From NCBI RefSeq assembly GCF_038051995.1, contig NZ_CP150290.1, positions 6,672,501-6,736,500 on the forward strand: DNA of 64,000 nucleotides, in the 5' to 3' direction. The translations under genes and the position numbers were made by a program. Under the pieces are notes generated by a model. It was not told the origin of the DNA, ran no database searches, and was given only the letters and a program-made list of their open reading frames with translations. This stretch comes from Paenibacillus sp. FSL H8-0537. Lineage in GTDB: Bacteria; Bacillota; Bacilli; Paenibacillales; Paenibacillaceae. Positions 52,301 through 61,206 of this stretch are shown piece by piece. Position 1 is the stretch's first letter. Each line of letters opens with the position of its first letter.

Positions 52301-54230
52301 GCCTGTGCCCGGGCCACCCCATGCCCATACCTTCCCACTTTCTGTTAGCGCAAGAACTTTGTCTTCTACCACTATCGCACTAACTTTTTCTGGGACAATC
52401 ATTTGAGCAGGATTACTTGTCGTAGTTCCTACCACCAAAACTGTTCCGTCATTTTTCAATGCAGCAAATTTGGTCGAACTTGTCGCAATCTGACTAATCC
52501 CTTCCATTCCATACATCTTCTGCGGCACCACGAGATGGGTATTGTAATTATTAATGAATCTTCCCCATGTCCACACCGTTCCATCTTTCTTCAAGGCATA
52601 ACTGCTATAGCCATATCCATTTGCTGCTACGGCAACTACATCGGTTAGGCCTGTTACTTTCTTCGGTTTTTTCTGATTAACTTTGTCGCCTATTCCCAGA
52701 GAACCGAAGGTGTTGTCTCCCCATGCCCACACACTTCCATCTTCCTTTAACGCTAGCGTGTGTGCATAGCCTGTTGCTATATTGACGATTCTGCTCACAT
52801 CAGGCACTTGCGTGGCCGTCGTTTTGGCATTGGTCGTCCCATCTCCCAATTGCCCTGAGTTATTATTTCCCCAGCCCCATAAGCTTCCATCTGCCTTCAC
52901 GTACATCATCTGATTTCCAATCGCCATGACATTCTTAGAAAATTCTACTTTAACTTGCAGCCATCCGTAATCACTCCACTCTGACCACAACGAATCATCC
53001 TTTACCCTTACTCGTACTTTTAGCATCTTATTTGAAGGTAACGCTGTGTTGACTACCCAGTTTCCTGCTTTAGCTCGCAGCGTCTGCTCTACCTCACCAG
53101 AGTCCACTACAACTACTCCAATTGCATCGCTTATTTGTACTTGAAAACGGCTAAATACCGTCAACGAATCAGTATCTATTTGCTCCCAGGCAATAGATGG
53201 CTGGTCAATATTCACGAATACTGGCTGACTTTCCGTACCTAGCGGGTATTTCAGGGTTAACGTAGGTGCTGTGTTTTCTAGCATCCGAACAGCCGTTGAG
53301 CGATCCGTGGTCGTTCCATCTCCCAGTTGACCGCTGGTATTCCCTCCCCACGTCCACACACTCCCGTCCTGCTTAATCGCTGCACTGCTTGCCATTCCTG
53401 CATAGATACTTTTCACATCTGTTAAGCCATTTACTTTCACGGGTGCTGCTCGATCTGTCCTCGTTCCATCTCCTAGCTGACCTTGCGTGTTTCTTCCCCA
53501 GCCCCATACGGTTCCGTCACCCTTAAGTGCCAGGTAGAACGCTCCTCCTTCGGCCACCTTCACTATTCCACTCAACCCTGCTACTTCTGTTGGGTTATCG
53601 CCTGCACCTGGGCCGCCCCATGCCCATACCTTTCCGCTTTCTGTTAGGGCAAGCACTTTGTCTTCTACCACTATCGTACTTACTTTTTCTGGGACAATCA
53701 TTTGAGCAGGATTACTTGTCGTAGTTCCTACCACCAAAACTGTTCCGTCATTTTTCAATGCGGCAAATTTAGTCGAACTTGTCGCGATCTGACTAATCCC
53801 TTCCATTCCGTACATCTTCTGCGGCACTACTAGATGGGTATTGTAATTATTGAGAAATCTCCCCCATGTCCATACGGTTCCATCTTTCTTCAGGGCATAG
53901 CTACTGTAGCCCTGTCCATTTGCCGCTACGGCAACTACATCGGTTAGGCCGGCTACTTGCTTCGGTTTTTTCTGATTAACTTTGTCACCCGTCCCCAAAG
54001 AACCGAAGCCGTTATCTCCCCATGCCCACACGGTTCCGTCTTCCTTTAACGCCAGCGTGTGTGCATAGCCTGTTGCTACATGGACAATTCCGCTCACATC
54101 AGGTACTTGCGTGGCCGTCGATTTTGCATTGATCGTTCCATCTCCCAATTGCCCGGAGCTATTGTTTCCCCAACCCCATAGACTTCCGTCCGCTTTCGCA
54201 TAAAGCATCTGATTTCCAATCGCTAGCCGC
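49376..54230 (-). repeat. Four tandem 1299-bp units encoding RCC1 propellers
   Basis: The anchor GATTTCC recurs at 54211, 52912, 51613 and 50314, each exactly 1299 bases apart, i.e. 433 codons. The three complete units are about 52932-54230, 51633-52931 and 50334-51632; the last (49376-50333) lacks the linker. Each unit encodes seven RCC1-like blades (WGWG, WAWG, WTWG, VLVVG, WAWG, WGWG, WTWG) plus an Fn3-like linker of about 115 residues. Confidence 0.9.
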
Positions 54231-57200
54231 TTTATTCCATTTGAGACTACAAAAATGCTGTCAAGAGGTTTACTTTCGCTAGATATATTTCCAGCAGCAT
54301 CATAAGCCCTTATAGAAAAAATATAGAGTCGGTTTGAAGTCAGACCCCCTACTTCAAAGCTTGTAGAATCTGTCGTTCCTATTAAATTAGAGCTCTCGTA
54401 AATATGATAGCCTGTCACCGCGATATTATCCTTCGCTTCTTTCCATGACAATTTCAGCTTCGCTGCTGTTTTTTCACTCTCACTTAAATTTGTGGGTGCC
54501 TCCGGAGGAGTTGTATCTGGCATCGTCCGAACATTTAAAATTGAGCTAAACTCTGACGCATTTCCTTTGGCGTCCTTAGCTTTAATAGAAATATCATACG
54601 AAGTATCCGGCATCAGCTTTGTAACCGTATAGGAGGTAGTAGCCGATGTGCCTACTAATTCTGTACCCACATAGATATCATAATTTTTCACCGCAATATT
54701 ATCAGTAGATGCTGACCATGATAGCGTTACGGTTTGATCTGTTTTAGTCAGCAATTGCAAATTAGTCGGAACGGAGGGCGCTTCTGTATCCGCATTAGTC
54801 ACCACCGTTATCGCTGTACTGAAACCAGAAATATTACCCGAGACATCCTTGGACTTAATGGTAAAGGAGTATGCTGTCTCTGGAACCAGCCCCGTTACAG
54901 TAAATTCTGCAGCTACAGAAGATCCCGCTAAAATATTTCCGTTTTTGTATACATCGTACCCAGCTACGCCAACATTATCTGTAGACGCAGCCCATGACAA
55001 GGTTACCGATTTTTCTGTTTTTGATTTAACGACTATCTCTACAGGAACAGTTGGCGCTTGTACATCTCGATTAGTAATAGCAACTACTTCTGCACTTGAA
55101 TTCGAAGGGTTACCTGCCTTATCTACCGCCTTGATGGAGAATCTGTATGAAGCATTCGGCTGCAAATCTCGAACGGTATACGCCAACGTCTTGGAAAAAC
55201 CAACCTGCTTGGCTCCTTCATAAATTTCATAGCCTTTTATACCTTCATTATCCGTTGCAGCCTGCCAGACCAAAGACACTGTCGTTTCTGTTTTCCCTGC
55301 AACAGACAGAGCAGTCGGCACAGTTGGTGCAGTAACGTCAATATAGGAATTATCCAAGTACTCATCAGCTGGAACTTCTTTCGTTAGATGAAGCACTTGC
55401 ACGTTTCCATCACCATTAAAGTCATACAAAATATCCGTTTGATTCGTACCTGCTTGACCGCCTGTGAATTCAAACTTAATTTGGGACTTATCGTTAATGT
55501 CCAGATTCTGAATCAAATTCGTGCGAACAGGAACAGAGGATTCGTATCTGGTTACACCCAGATTTACCTCCCCTTCATCTGTTCCAACAATATCGAATTT
55601 CACCTTTACTCCTGCTGATACAAATAAGAGCTTCGATTCGCCTACTATTTCATAAGTTAAGCCCTCAATGTTGTTCACAACATAACCATTTTCATCCACA
55701 TAGGCTTTGTTGCCATATTGATCCGTTACTACGACATTAACAGGGCATAAAATATCTATAGCGTCTCCTTTAATATCTGTTAATGAAGGCTTGGGATAAT
55801 TATAGGCTGGCAATGGGTCATTGTCTGCTACGATGCTTTTGACTATTTTGAACGCGCTGGATGGCTCCGTTCCATTGGGTTGTATAAGGCCCACATGACT
55901 TTTTTGTACATAATAGTTGGTTGAGGAGCCTTGCTCATTGAAATTTGCACTAAGTAAAGATACCAATCCGTCTCCCATTCCCCAAACAGCCTTATACTCA
56001 CGAACTGGAAGCTCATTTTCTCGGTAGGCTGCAAGTTTTATTACCGTTTGCTTGCCATTATCATAAGTGCCTATAATTCGGTATTCATTTATGGAAGAAT
56101 CCAGTTGCTTATTTTCAATTTTATTTCTAAACGAATTCACTTCTTCAGGGACCTCATAAATATTATTATTATGATTTTTTTTGATGTAATCTACAGTATC
56201 AGAATAGTTATCATTTACCTTTAGTGGACCTAGAATTCTTTCACGAGTAGATTCACGGTAAGTATATTGAAAGAAACTTTTAAATTTGCCTCCATATAAA
56301 TTATCATGCACGTTTACATACTTCTGGCTAGGCAGCAGTTGATAAACAGCAGGAAAGTTTTGAACCATATGCCTAGACTCACCTATGGTAAAAGGAGCAA
56401 CATTACCTTTAATGATACCTAAACTATCCCCAACCACCAATCCTTTGAGAGCAGTCACTGTCCCTAGATTAGGCGATGCAATATTTATAAAATTCTTTAC
56501 TTTATTTTTTGCCGTAGGGTCTGTGAGCAAATAATATCTAGCTACAATTCCACCTGTGCTGTGTGTTACAAGATTGATTTTTTGACCACCTGCTTTTTCA
56601 AACTCGGCGTCAACTGTGTTTTTTACAAGCTCCGCTGCGAGTCGTAAATCTCTTCTCCAATCATATCCAACTGGCACAACCTCAACACCATTGCCCTCTA
56701 AATAGTCCAAAAAACTTTTTCCAAAGTCTATATTAAAAAACTCTTTAAATATCTCTCCATGAGTAGTACCATTATCAGGTTCACCATTACTAGACAACAA
56801 AAGCGGATTTATTGCTGGATTTACGAGATAGGTTGGCCAGACTTCATTACCATTTTTCAAGATTTTTGTATTCATAAACCCAGGCACATAAACAATAACC
56901 TTTTTCTCAGGACTTACAATAACGATTTGGCTCCTGGTCTGTGAATTGCCTGCTTTATCATATCCCGTCAATTCAAATATATAGTTCCCAGCTGTTGTGG
57001 GCGTATACTTCTGACTAGGTGTATTTGGTGGAAGATCCTTATTTAATAAAAAGACACCGTCTTTCTTCACTATAAAATTCAACTTCGTAACCGCTATATT
57101 ATCGGACGCTGAGAAATGAATGAGAATCTCTTTGTTTTCATAATAAGGTAGCGCTGTTGCCACAGAAATCGAGACTGAAGGATTTATTGTATCTGCCAGT

Positions 57201-58393
57201 GTCTTCTTAGCTAACGCATTACTAAATTCACTTAGCTCCCCGCTACTATTCTTCGAAGCAACTGTAAAATTGTAGGTAGTATTTGGATCGAGACCCGTAA
57301 AGCTCTGATAATTATTTCCCGTCGTCGTAAAATATTCCCCATTTATACGTACACTATAATCTGCTCCTACGATTTTATTCCATTTTATTGTCATGGATGT
57401 TTCCGTGACATCTGTGGCCGTTAGCCCAGCAGGAACTGGAAAGAGTGTACTTTTGTATATAATCGCATCATCACTTTTGTCTCCCGATGCATTAGTCGTT
57501 AACACCTGCATAACATATTGCGTATTTGGCTGCAAGCCTGTAAATGTATAGCTCTTGTTCATTGTAGTGGTGACCGTGCTACCATTAAGTCTAACAATAT
57601 ACTGCAAGCCACCACCCATATCGTTCCAATTTATTCTAATTCCGCTATCTGAATAGCTACTAATATATAGTCCCGTAGGCTTTACTGGCGTAGCATTGGA
57701 TTGAGTTGCAGTAACATAAATGGTAAAGAAATCTGTTAGAGTGGTGCCTGAGTAGGCATATTTAATTTTGTATATCCCTGGAGGTATGCCGGAAGAGCTG
57801 TTCCACGTATATTCAATGGGAACGTTTGCACTTACGTTAGTAAATTCTCCGTCCCCAATTTTAACACCTGCTGGATTAAAAACACCAATGTATACTTTGC
57901 TCTTCGGAGCAGAAAGGATTAGAGAAACAGTAGCGCTCGCTCCAGGCACGATGGACTGTCCATTACCACTATGCCCATAGGCAAGAATAGAAACTTCACC
58001 ATCCTGTGCCTCAAATATGGGAGGAACCCATTCTTCATCCTCATTCGTGTCAGAACCTAAAAAAATGGGAGGGATAGGCTCATCGTTAAGACCAATTGCT
58101 TTTGCAACGTTTACTATTCCGCTGCCATAAGAAGTTTGCTCCCCTAACGGTGTCGCACTTAAATATAATGTTAATTTGAGTTCAAAGGGCGTTTGCTGAG
58201 GATTTATTGAGAATAAAAGCGCCGCCGCTCCTACGACAAACGGTGCTGCAACTGACGTACCTGATAAAACACCGTAATCACCATCAAAGGTTGTGCTTAA
58301 AATATCACTACCAGGGGCAACTAAATTTAATTGAGCGCCTGTACTTGAATAAATGGCACGTTTGAATGATCGGGTAACAGCGCCAACGGACAC
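49376..58393 (-). CDS. Giant subtilase, 3' part: lipase, Fn3 and RCC1 domains
   Basis: 3005 codons, open from the GTG at 58393 to 49376. It opens inside a subtilisin domain: SVGAVTRSFK, then catalytic Ser47 in SGTSVAAPFVVG. In the same frame further upstream the DNA reads AGNSGAGEETELYPARFEEV, the missing piece after ...ILVVAA of the upstream ORF, so the two ORFs are one gene broken by 2 bases near 58454. Domains: subtilase end 1-105; beta domain 130-235; two Fn3 240-395; Ig-like 400-490; LCAT/lipase-like hydrolase about 500-870 (GFMNTKIL, YDWRRDLR, nucleophile VTHSTGGIVARYYL); four Fn3 about 1019-1390; then four RCC1 propellers. It should be secreted. The role is unknown: protease plus lipase plus propeller arrays suggest attack on or binding to large polymers or cells. 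Whether it is expressed alone is doubtful without the signal peptide. Confidence 0.8.
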   Translation of the reverse strand: MSVGAVTRSFKRAIYSSTGAQLNLVAPGSDILSTTFDGDYGVLSGTSVAAPFVVGAAALLFSINPQQTPFELKLTLYLSATPLGEQTSYGSGIVNVAKAIGLNDEPIPPIFLGSDTNEDEEWVPPIFEAQDGEVSILAYGHSGNGQSIVPGASATVSLILSAPKSKVYIGVFNPAGVKIGDGEFTNVSANVPIEYTWNSSSGIPPGIYKIKYAYSGTTLTDFFTIYVTATQSNATPVKPTGLYISSYSDSGIRINWNDMGGGLQYIVRLNGSTVTTTMNKSYTFTGLQPNTQYVMQVLTTNASGDKSDDAIIYKSTLFPVPAGLTATDVTETSMTIKWNKIVGADYSVRINGEYFTTTGNNYQSFTGLDPNTTYNFTVASKNSSGELSEFSNALAKKTLADTINPSVSISVATALPYYENKEILIHFSASDNIAVTKLNFIVKKDGVFLLNKDLPPNTPSQKYTPTTAGNYIFELTGYDKAGNSQTRSQIVIVSPEKKVIVYVPGFMNTKILKNGNEVWPTYLVNPAINPLLLSSNGEPDNGTTHGEIFKEFFNIDFGKSFLDYLEGNGVEVVPVGYDWRRDLRLAAELVKNTVDAEFEKAGGQKINLVTHSTGGIVARYYLLTDPTAKNKVKNFINIASPNLGTVTALKGLVVGDSLGIIKGNVAPFTIGESRHMVQNFPAVYQLLPSQKYVNVHDNLYGGKFKSFFQYTYRESTRERILGPLKVNDNYSDTVDYIKKNHNNNIYEVPEEVNSFRNKIENKQLDSSINEYRIIGTYDNGKQTVIKLAAYRENELPVREYKAVWGMGDGLVSLLSANFNEQGSSTNYYVQKSHVGLIQPNGTEPSSAFKIVKSIVADNDPLPAYNYPKPSLTDIKGDAIDILCPVNVVVTDQYGNKAYVDENGYVVNNIEGLTYEIVGESKLLFVSAGVKVKFDIVGTDEGEVNLGVTRYESSVPVRTNLIQNLDINDKSQIKFEFTGGQAGTNQTDILYDFNGDGNVQVLHLTKEVPADEYLDNSYIDVTAPTVPTALSVAGKTETTVSLVWQAATDNEGIKGYEIYEGAKQVGFSKTLAYTVRDLQPNASYRFSIKAVDKAGNPSNSSAEVVAITNRDVQAPTVPVEIVVKSKTEKSVTLSWAASTDNVGVAGYDVYKNGNILAGSSVAAEFTVTGLVPETAYSFTIKSKDVSGNISGFSTAITVVTNADTEAPSVPTNLQLLTKTDQTVTLSWSASTDNIAVKNYDIYVGTELVGTSATTSYTVTKLMPDTSYDISIKAKDAKGNASEFSSILNVRTMPDTTPPEAPTNLSESEKTAAKLKLSWKEAKDNIAVTGYHIYESSNLIGTTDSTSFEVGGLTSNRLYIFSIRAYDAAGNISSESKPLDSIFVVSNGIKRLAIGNQMLYAKADGSLWGWGNNSSGQLGDGTINAKSTATQVPDVSGIVHVATGYAHTLALKEDGTVWAWGDNGFGSLGTGDKVNQKKPKQVAGLTDVVAVAANGQGYSSYALKKDGTVWTWGRFLNNYNTHLVVPQKMYGMEGISQIATSSTKFAALKNDGTVLVVGTTTSNPAQMIVPEKVSTIVVEDKVLALTESGKVWAWGGPGAGDNPTEVAGLSGIVKVAEGGAFYLALKGDGTVWGWGRNTQGQLGDGTRTDRAAPVKVNGLTDVKSIYAGMASSAAIKQDGSVWTWGGNTSGQLGDGTTTDRSTAVRMLENTAPTLTLKYPLGTESQPVFVNIDQPSIAWEQIDTDSLTVFSRFQVQISDAIGVVVVDSGEVEQTLRAKAGNWVVNTALPSNKMLKVRVRVKDDSLWSEWSDYGWLQVKVEFSKNVMAIGNQMMYVKADGSLWGWGNNNSGQLGDGTTNAKTTATQVPDVSRIVNIATGYAHTLALKEDGSVWAWGDNTFGSLGIGDKVNQKKPKKVTGLTDVVAVAANGYGYSSYALKKDGTVWTWGRFINNYNTHLVVPQKMYGMEGISQIATSSTKFAALKNDGTVLVVGTTTSNPAQMIVPEKVSAIVVEDKVLALTESGKVWAWGGPGTGDNPTEVAGLSGIVEIAVGGAFYLALKSDGTVWGWGRNTQGQLGDGTTTDRAVPAKVNGLTNVKSIYAGVASSAAIKQDGSVWTWGGNTSGQLGDGTTTDRSTAVQMLENTAPTLTLKYPLGTESQPAVVNINQPSIAWEQIDTDSQTVFSRFQVQISDAVGVVALDSGEVEQTLRTKAGSWVVSTALPSNKMLKVRVRVKDDSLWSEWSDYGWLQVKAEFSKNAMAIGNQMMYVKADGSLWGWGNNNSGQLGDGTTNAKTTATQVPDVSGIVNVATGYAHTLALKEDGTVWAWGDNTFGSLGTGDKVSQKKPKQVTGLTDVIAVAANGNGYSSYALKKDGTVWTWGQFINNYNVSLVVPQRMYGMEGISQISASTTKFAALKNDGTVLVVGSTSGNPAQMSIPEKVSTIVVEDKVLALTESGKVWAWSGPNTGNNPTEVAGLSGIVGVAVGGVFSLALKSDGTVWGWGRNTQGQLGDGTITDRVTPVKVNGLTGVKSIYAGVASSAAIKQDGSVWTWGGNTQGQLGDGTTVDRSTVVQMRENTAPTLTLKYPLGTESQPVVTNIDQPSIAWEQVDTDSLTVFSRFQVQITDGAGVMVADSGEVEQTLRTKAGSWVVNTALPSDKKLKVRVRVKDDSLWSEWSDYGWLQVKVEFSKNVMAIGNQMMYVKADGGLWGWGNNNSGQLGDGTTNAKATAAQVPDVSGIVNVATGYAHTLALKEDGTVWAWGENGYASLGTGDKISQKKPKQVTGLTDVIAVAANGNGYSSYALKKDGTVWTWGQFINNYNSFLVVPQKMYGMEGISQFAAGSDKVAALKNDGTVWVVSRTYSTPIQMSIPEKVSTIVVEDRVVALTESGKVWIWSGPGTGSNPTEVAGLSGIVEVAVGGAFSLVLKSDGTVWGWGRNTQGQLGDGTTTDRVAPVKVNGLTDVKSIYAGVASSAAIKQDGSVWTWGGNGSGQLGDGTTMNRLLPVKIVQ

Positions 58394-59331
58394 AACTTCC
58401 TCAAAACGCGCTGGATAAAGCTCAGTCTCTTCCCCTGCACCTGAGTTACCAGCAGAGCAGCAACAACCAATATTCCTGCATCATTCGCTCGAATGACGGC
58501 TTCACGCAAAATTTCGCTCGATTCCATACCGCCAAAACTGATACTTATTATATTCATTTGGTTATTAATGGCCCAGTCTATGCCATTTACAACTTGTGCA
58601 TACGTACCCTTACCCTCTGCATTTAGCACTTTTACCGCATATAATTCCGCATCAGGAGCCACACCAGCTATTCCCTGACCATTTATTTGCGCGCCAATAA
58701 TGCCCGCTACGAATGTACCATGCCCATTATCATCCTCGAAATCTGCGACCCCGTTTACAAAAGATACGCCACCATTCACACGGAGATCCGCATGTTCTGC
58801 GATTCCTGTATCGAGAACAGCGATTTTTGCACCCGCACCTTTCATCCCTGCCTGATGCGCCTGATCTCCTCCAATGGAATAGAGACCCCAGCTTATCGAA
58901 TCACCATCTACGTTTCTATAGGTATAGGCATCCCCCTCTTTGACAGGTACTCCCTCCGTTAGCATACTTACAGGGCTATTGGGTTCGATGTATTTAATTT
59001 CAGGGTTTTGCTCCCATTGTTCCTTCTCTGTTTCGGTCAGCATTAAAGTCGCTATTTTACTATTTGGCTGTTCTTCATTTTGTTCAATAACCTTTCTGCT
59101 ACCCATCTCTGCTTCAATGAATTCGTCAACATCTACTTTTTCCTCAAAAGCGATCATGTACTCTTGAACTTCTCCCGTATCTTCATATACAGCTTCAGTT
59201 ACTGTCGAACTCACTACATTCGTATCCTCTGCCCCTGCTTCAATTATGTTTTGAGCTTGAGCAACTGGCGGAAGATTGAAGATTAGCGCGAGGATTAGCA
59301 TAACCGCTAAAATTGACTTGATCTTTGTCAT
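58327..59331 (-). CDS. Giant subtilase, 5' part: signal peptide and protease start
   Basis: 334 codons. Signal peptide 1-27 (LILALIFNLPPVAQA), an Inhibitor-I9-like propeptide about 50-115 (VQEYMIAFEEKVDVDEFI), then the S8 catalytic domain with Asp174 (AVLDTGIAEH) and His204 (NGHGTFVAG). After residue 290 (ILVVAA) the frame leaves the subtilase sequence; the last 44 residues are not subtilase. The expected continuation AGNSG is in the frame of the 3005-codon ORF. A 2-base CT surplus at about 58454-58455 explains it. The ATG has AAGGGA 9 bases upstream. The joined protein would have about 3310 residues. It lies 190 bases after a small membrane-protein gene that probably belongs with it. Confidence 0.8.
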   Translation of the reverse strand: MTKIKSILAVMLILALIFNLPPVAQAQNIIEAGAEDTNVVSSTVTEAVYEDTGEVQEYMIAFEEKVDVDEFIEAEMGSRKVIEQNEEQPNSKIATLMLTETEKEQWEQNPEIKYIEPNSPVSMLTEGVPVKEGDAYTYRNVDGDSISWGLYSIGGDQAHQAGMKGAGAKIAVLDTGIAEHADLRVNGGVSFVNGVADFEDDNGHGTFVAGIIGAQINGQGIAGVAPDAELYAVKVLNAEGKGTYAQVVNGIDWAINNQMNIISISFGGMESSEILREAVIRANDAGILVVAALLVTQVQGKRLSFIQRVLRKLCPLALLPDHSNVPFIQVQALN

Positions 59332-59521
59332 TTAAACTTTCCCTTCTACATCAAATGATTTCTATAAACATGAACAAGCCAATATACTAAGCGGAATAAC
59401 GCACCTGTAAAATAATCATTGTTTCTGAGGCACCTTCCCCGATGCTCCCACAAACAAAAACGAACACACATGCAGGTTTTTGCTATTCCAATTAATCAAA
59501 AAGTTATTTTCCAAAATAACA

Positions 59522-60064
59522 CTATAAACCATTGCAATACCCCATAGTCTCCATGTTATGATCTCTATATATAATTAAAGTAACGCAAATATCTTTTCTA
59601 TTATTTTTATTATAAATTACATGCCATGAATTTTCATTTTTGTTGTATTTTATAGAATAAAAACTCAAATTATTATTCTCATTAGCCATCTTTTTCTTCG
59701 CATACTCCAACGCTCTTGCTTCACTCATTGGAGGGACATAGTTCCACCATAGCAAGAAACATGTCGCAAACAGAAACGTTGCAGTTATAATTGTATAGAA
59801 GTATAAATATTTTTTCTTTCTGACCGTATGCGAGCGCCTAAAATAACGGCTATGAAAATACCACAAAACACAACTATAAATAAAATAAAGAACTAGAAAA
59901 ACATTTAACCTCTTAGCTAGATCTCTTCCTCCCGTCTCACCATTAAAGCTGTCATACATAACTTGAAAGGATACCCTCCCCATATACTTCCATAAATAAA
60001 ATCCCCACAAAAACCAACCTACATGCAGGATAATTCCCATTATAATGTAGCGAGAATCTTTCAC
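59522..60064 (-). CDS. Subtilase-linked small membrane protein, copy 1
   Basis: 180 residues, GTG start with AGGAGG 7 bases upstream. Three membrane segments (about 7-27 MGIILHVGWFLWGFYL, 50-70, 86-108), then an outside-facing domain of about 70 residues: PPMSEARALEYAKKKMANE, SIKYNKNENSWHVIY, ICVTLIIYRDHN. The helix-strand-strand pattern with SEARALEYA and the W-H-V-I-Y strand resembles a PepSY-like fold, which in some proteins inhibits peptidases, but the match is by eye only. Two further copies lie at 61207 and 62130, each followed by a subtilase start. I infer a functional partner of the subtilase, perhaps an anchor, inhibitor or sensor. Confidence 0.72.
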   Translation of the reverse strand: MKDSRYIIMGIILHVGWFLWGFYLWKYMGRVSFQVMYDSFNGETGGRDLAKRLNVFLVLYFIYSCVLWYFHSRYFRRSHTVRKKKYLYFYTIITATFLFATCFLLWWNYVPPMSEARALEYAKKKMANENNNLSFYSIKYNKNENSWHVIYNKNNRKDICVTLIIYRDHNMETMGYCNGL

Positions 60065-60107
60065 TTTCAGTCCTCCTGTCTATATCTAGTATCTCTTTCT
60101 GCTTCCC

Positions 60108-60225
60108 AACAACACTCGTCGATTTTTCACTTGTAAATTTTTCAATAAACATATTCGACCAACTAGTAAAAAAGTCCTCTATTAATAAATATTTTGTCGT
60201 ATTTTAGAATAAATATCCTTTTCAG
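60108..60225 (-). repeat. Conserved upstream region of cassette 1
   Basis: The core TAGTAAAAAAGTCCTCTATT (shared also by cassettes 2 and 3), ATATTTTGTCG and the flanking ATTCGAC are kept in order. It lies directly ahead of the 60064 gene on the minus strand and should contain its promoter. Confidence 0.75.
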
Positions 60226-60230
60226 GATAT

Positions 60231-61137
60231 TCACTCTTGCGGTTGAGGATTCCATGCTACTTCTATTTCTCCCGATCCTGCGTTACCAATAGCAGCAACA
60301 ACCAGTATTTCCGCTTTATTCGCTCAATTCCATACCGCCAAAACTGATACTTATCATAATCATCTGATTTTCAATGGCCCAGTCAATTCCATTTACTACC
60401 TGAGCATACGTGCCCGTACCCTCTGAATTGAGAACTTTTACCGCATATAATTCGGCATCAGGAGCAACACCTGCTATTCCTTGGCCGTTTAATTGTGCAC
60501 CAATAATGCCTGCTACGAATGTACCGTGTCCATTGTCATCTTTGAAATCTATGGTATCGCTTACAAAAGATACGCCACCATTAACATAAAGATCCGCGTG
60601 TTCCGCGATTCTTGTATCTAATACAGCGATTTTTACTCCTGCACCTTTCATTCCTGCCCTATGCGCCTGATCTCCTCCAATGGAATAGAGACCCCAGCTT
60701 ACCGAATCACCCTCGACGTTTCTATAAGTATATGAATCGCCTTCTTTGACAGGCACTCCCTCTGTTAGCATACTCACAGGGCTATTTGGTTCTATGTATT
60801 TAATTTCAGGATTTTGCTCCAATTGTTCCTTCTCTGATTCGGTCAACAGCACTGTTGTTATTTTACTATTTTGCTGTTCTTCATTTTTTTCAACAACGTT
60901 TCTTGAAACCATCTCTGTTTCAATAAATTCATTAACATCTACTTTTTCCTCAAAAGCGATCATATACTCTTGGACTTCACCAGTATTCTCATATATCGAT
61001 TCAGTTACTGTCGGACTCATGACATTCGTGTCCTCAACCCCTGATTCGATTATATTTTGGGAATGAGCTACTGGCGTATGATTAAAGATTAACGAGAGGA
61101 TTAACACAACTGCTAGAATTGACTTAATCTTTTCCAC
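60231..61137 (-). pseudogene. Truncated subtilase, copy 2
   Basis: GTG start with GGGGG 7 bases upstream. 273 codons match the N-terminal part of the giant subtilase closely: signal peptide, propeptide and the catalytic domain, with AVLDTRIAEH (Gly after the catalytic Asp-Thr replaced by Arg) and NGHGTFVAG. The frame stops at 60316 after FGGMELSE. Beyond a shift it can be read again as AEILVVAAIGNAGSGEIE before another stop at 60231. No catalytic Ser, lipase or propeller remains. A decayed duplicate; a secreted propeptide-like fragment is possible but unlikely to be active. Confidence 0.85.
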
Positions 61138-61206
61138 TTAAATTCCCCCTTTAATAATTAACTAATTCTATATTAAAATAAATAACACTCTGTCCAATCT
61201 TAAAAT

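Noticed and set aside
49376..54230. Regular repeats suggesting a CRISPR or satellite array
   Set aside because: Units are 1299 bp, open in one frame and encode RCC1 blades; no short direct repeats with unique spacers.
58440..58470. Programmed ribosomal frameshift joining the two subtilase ORFs
   Set aside because: No slippery heptamer or downstream pseudoknot was seen, and the paralogue has normal spacing; a mutation or sequence error is simpler.
59952..60152. 66-codon ORF upstream of and overlapping the small membrane protein, also present at 61649-61849
   Set aside because: Conserved only because the DNA is duplicated; no ribosome site, and the start is lost in the third copy.
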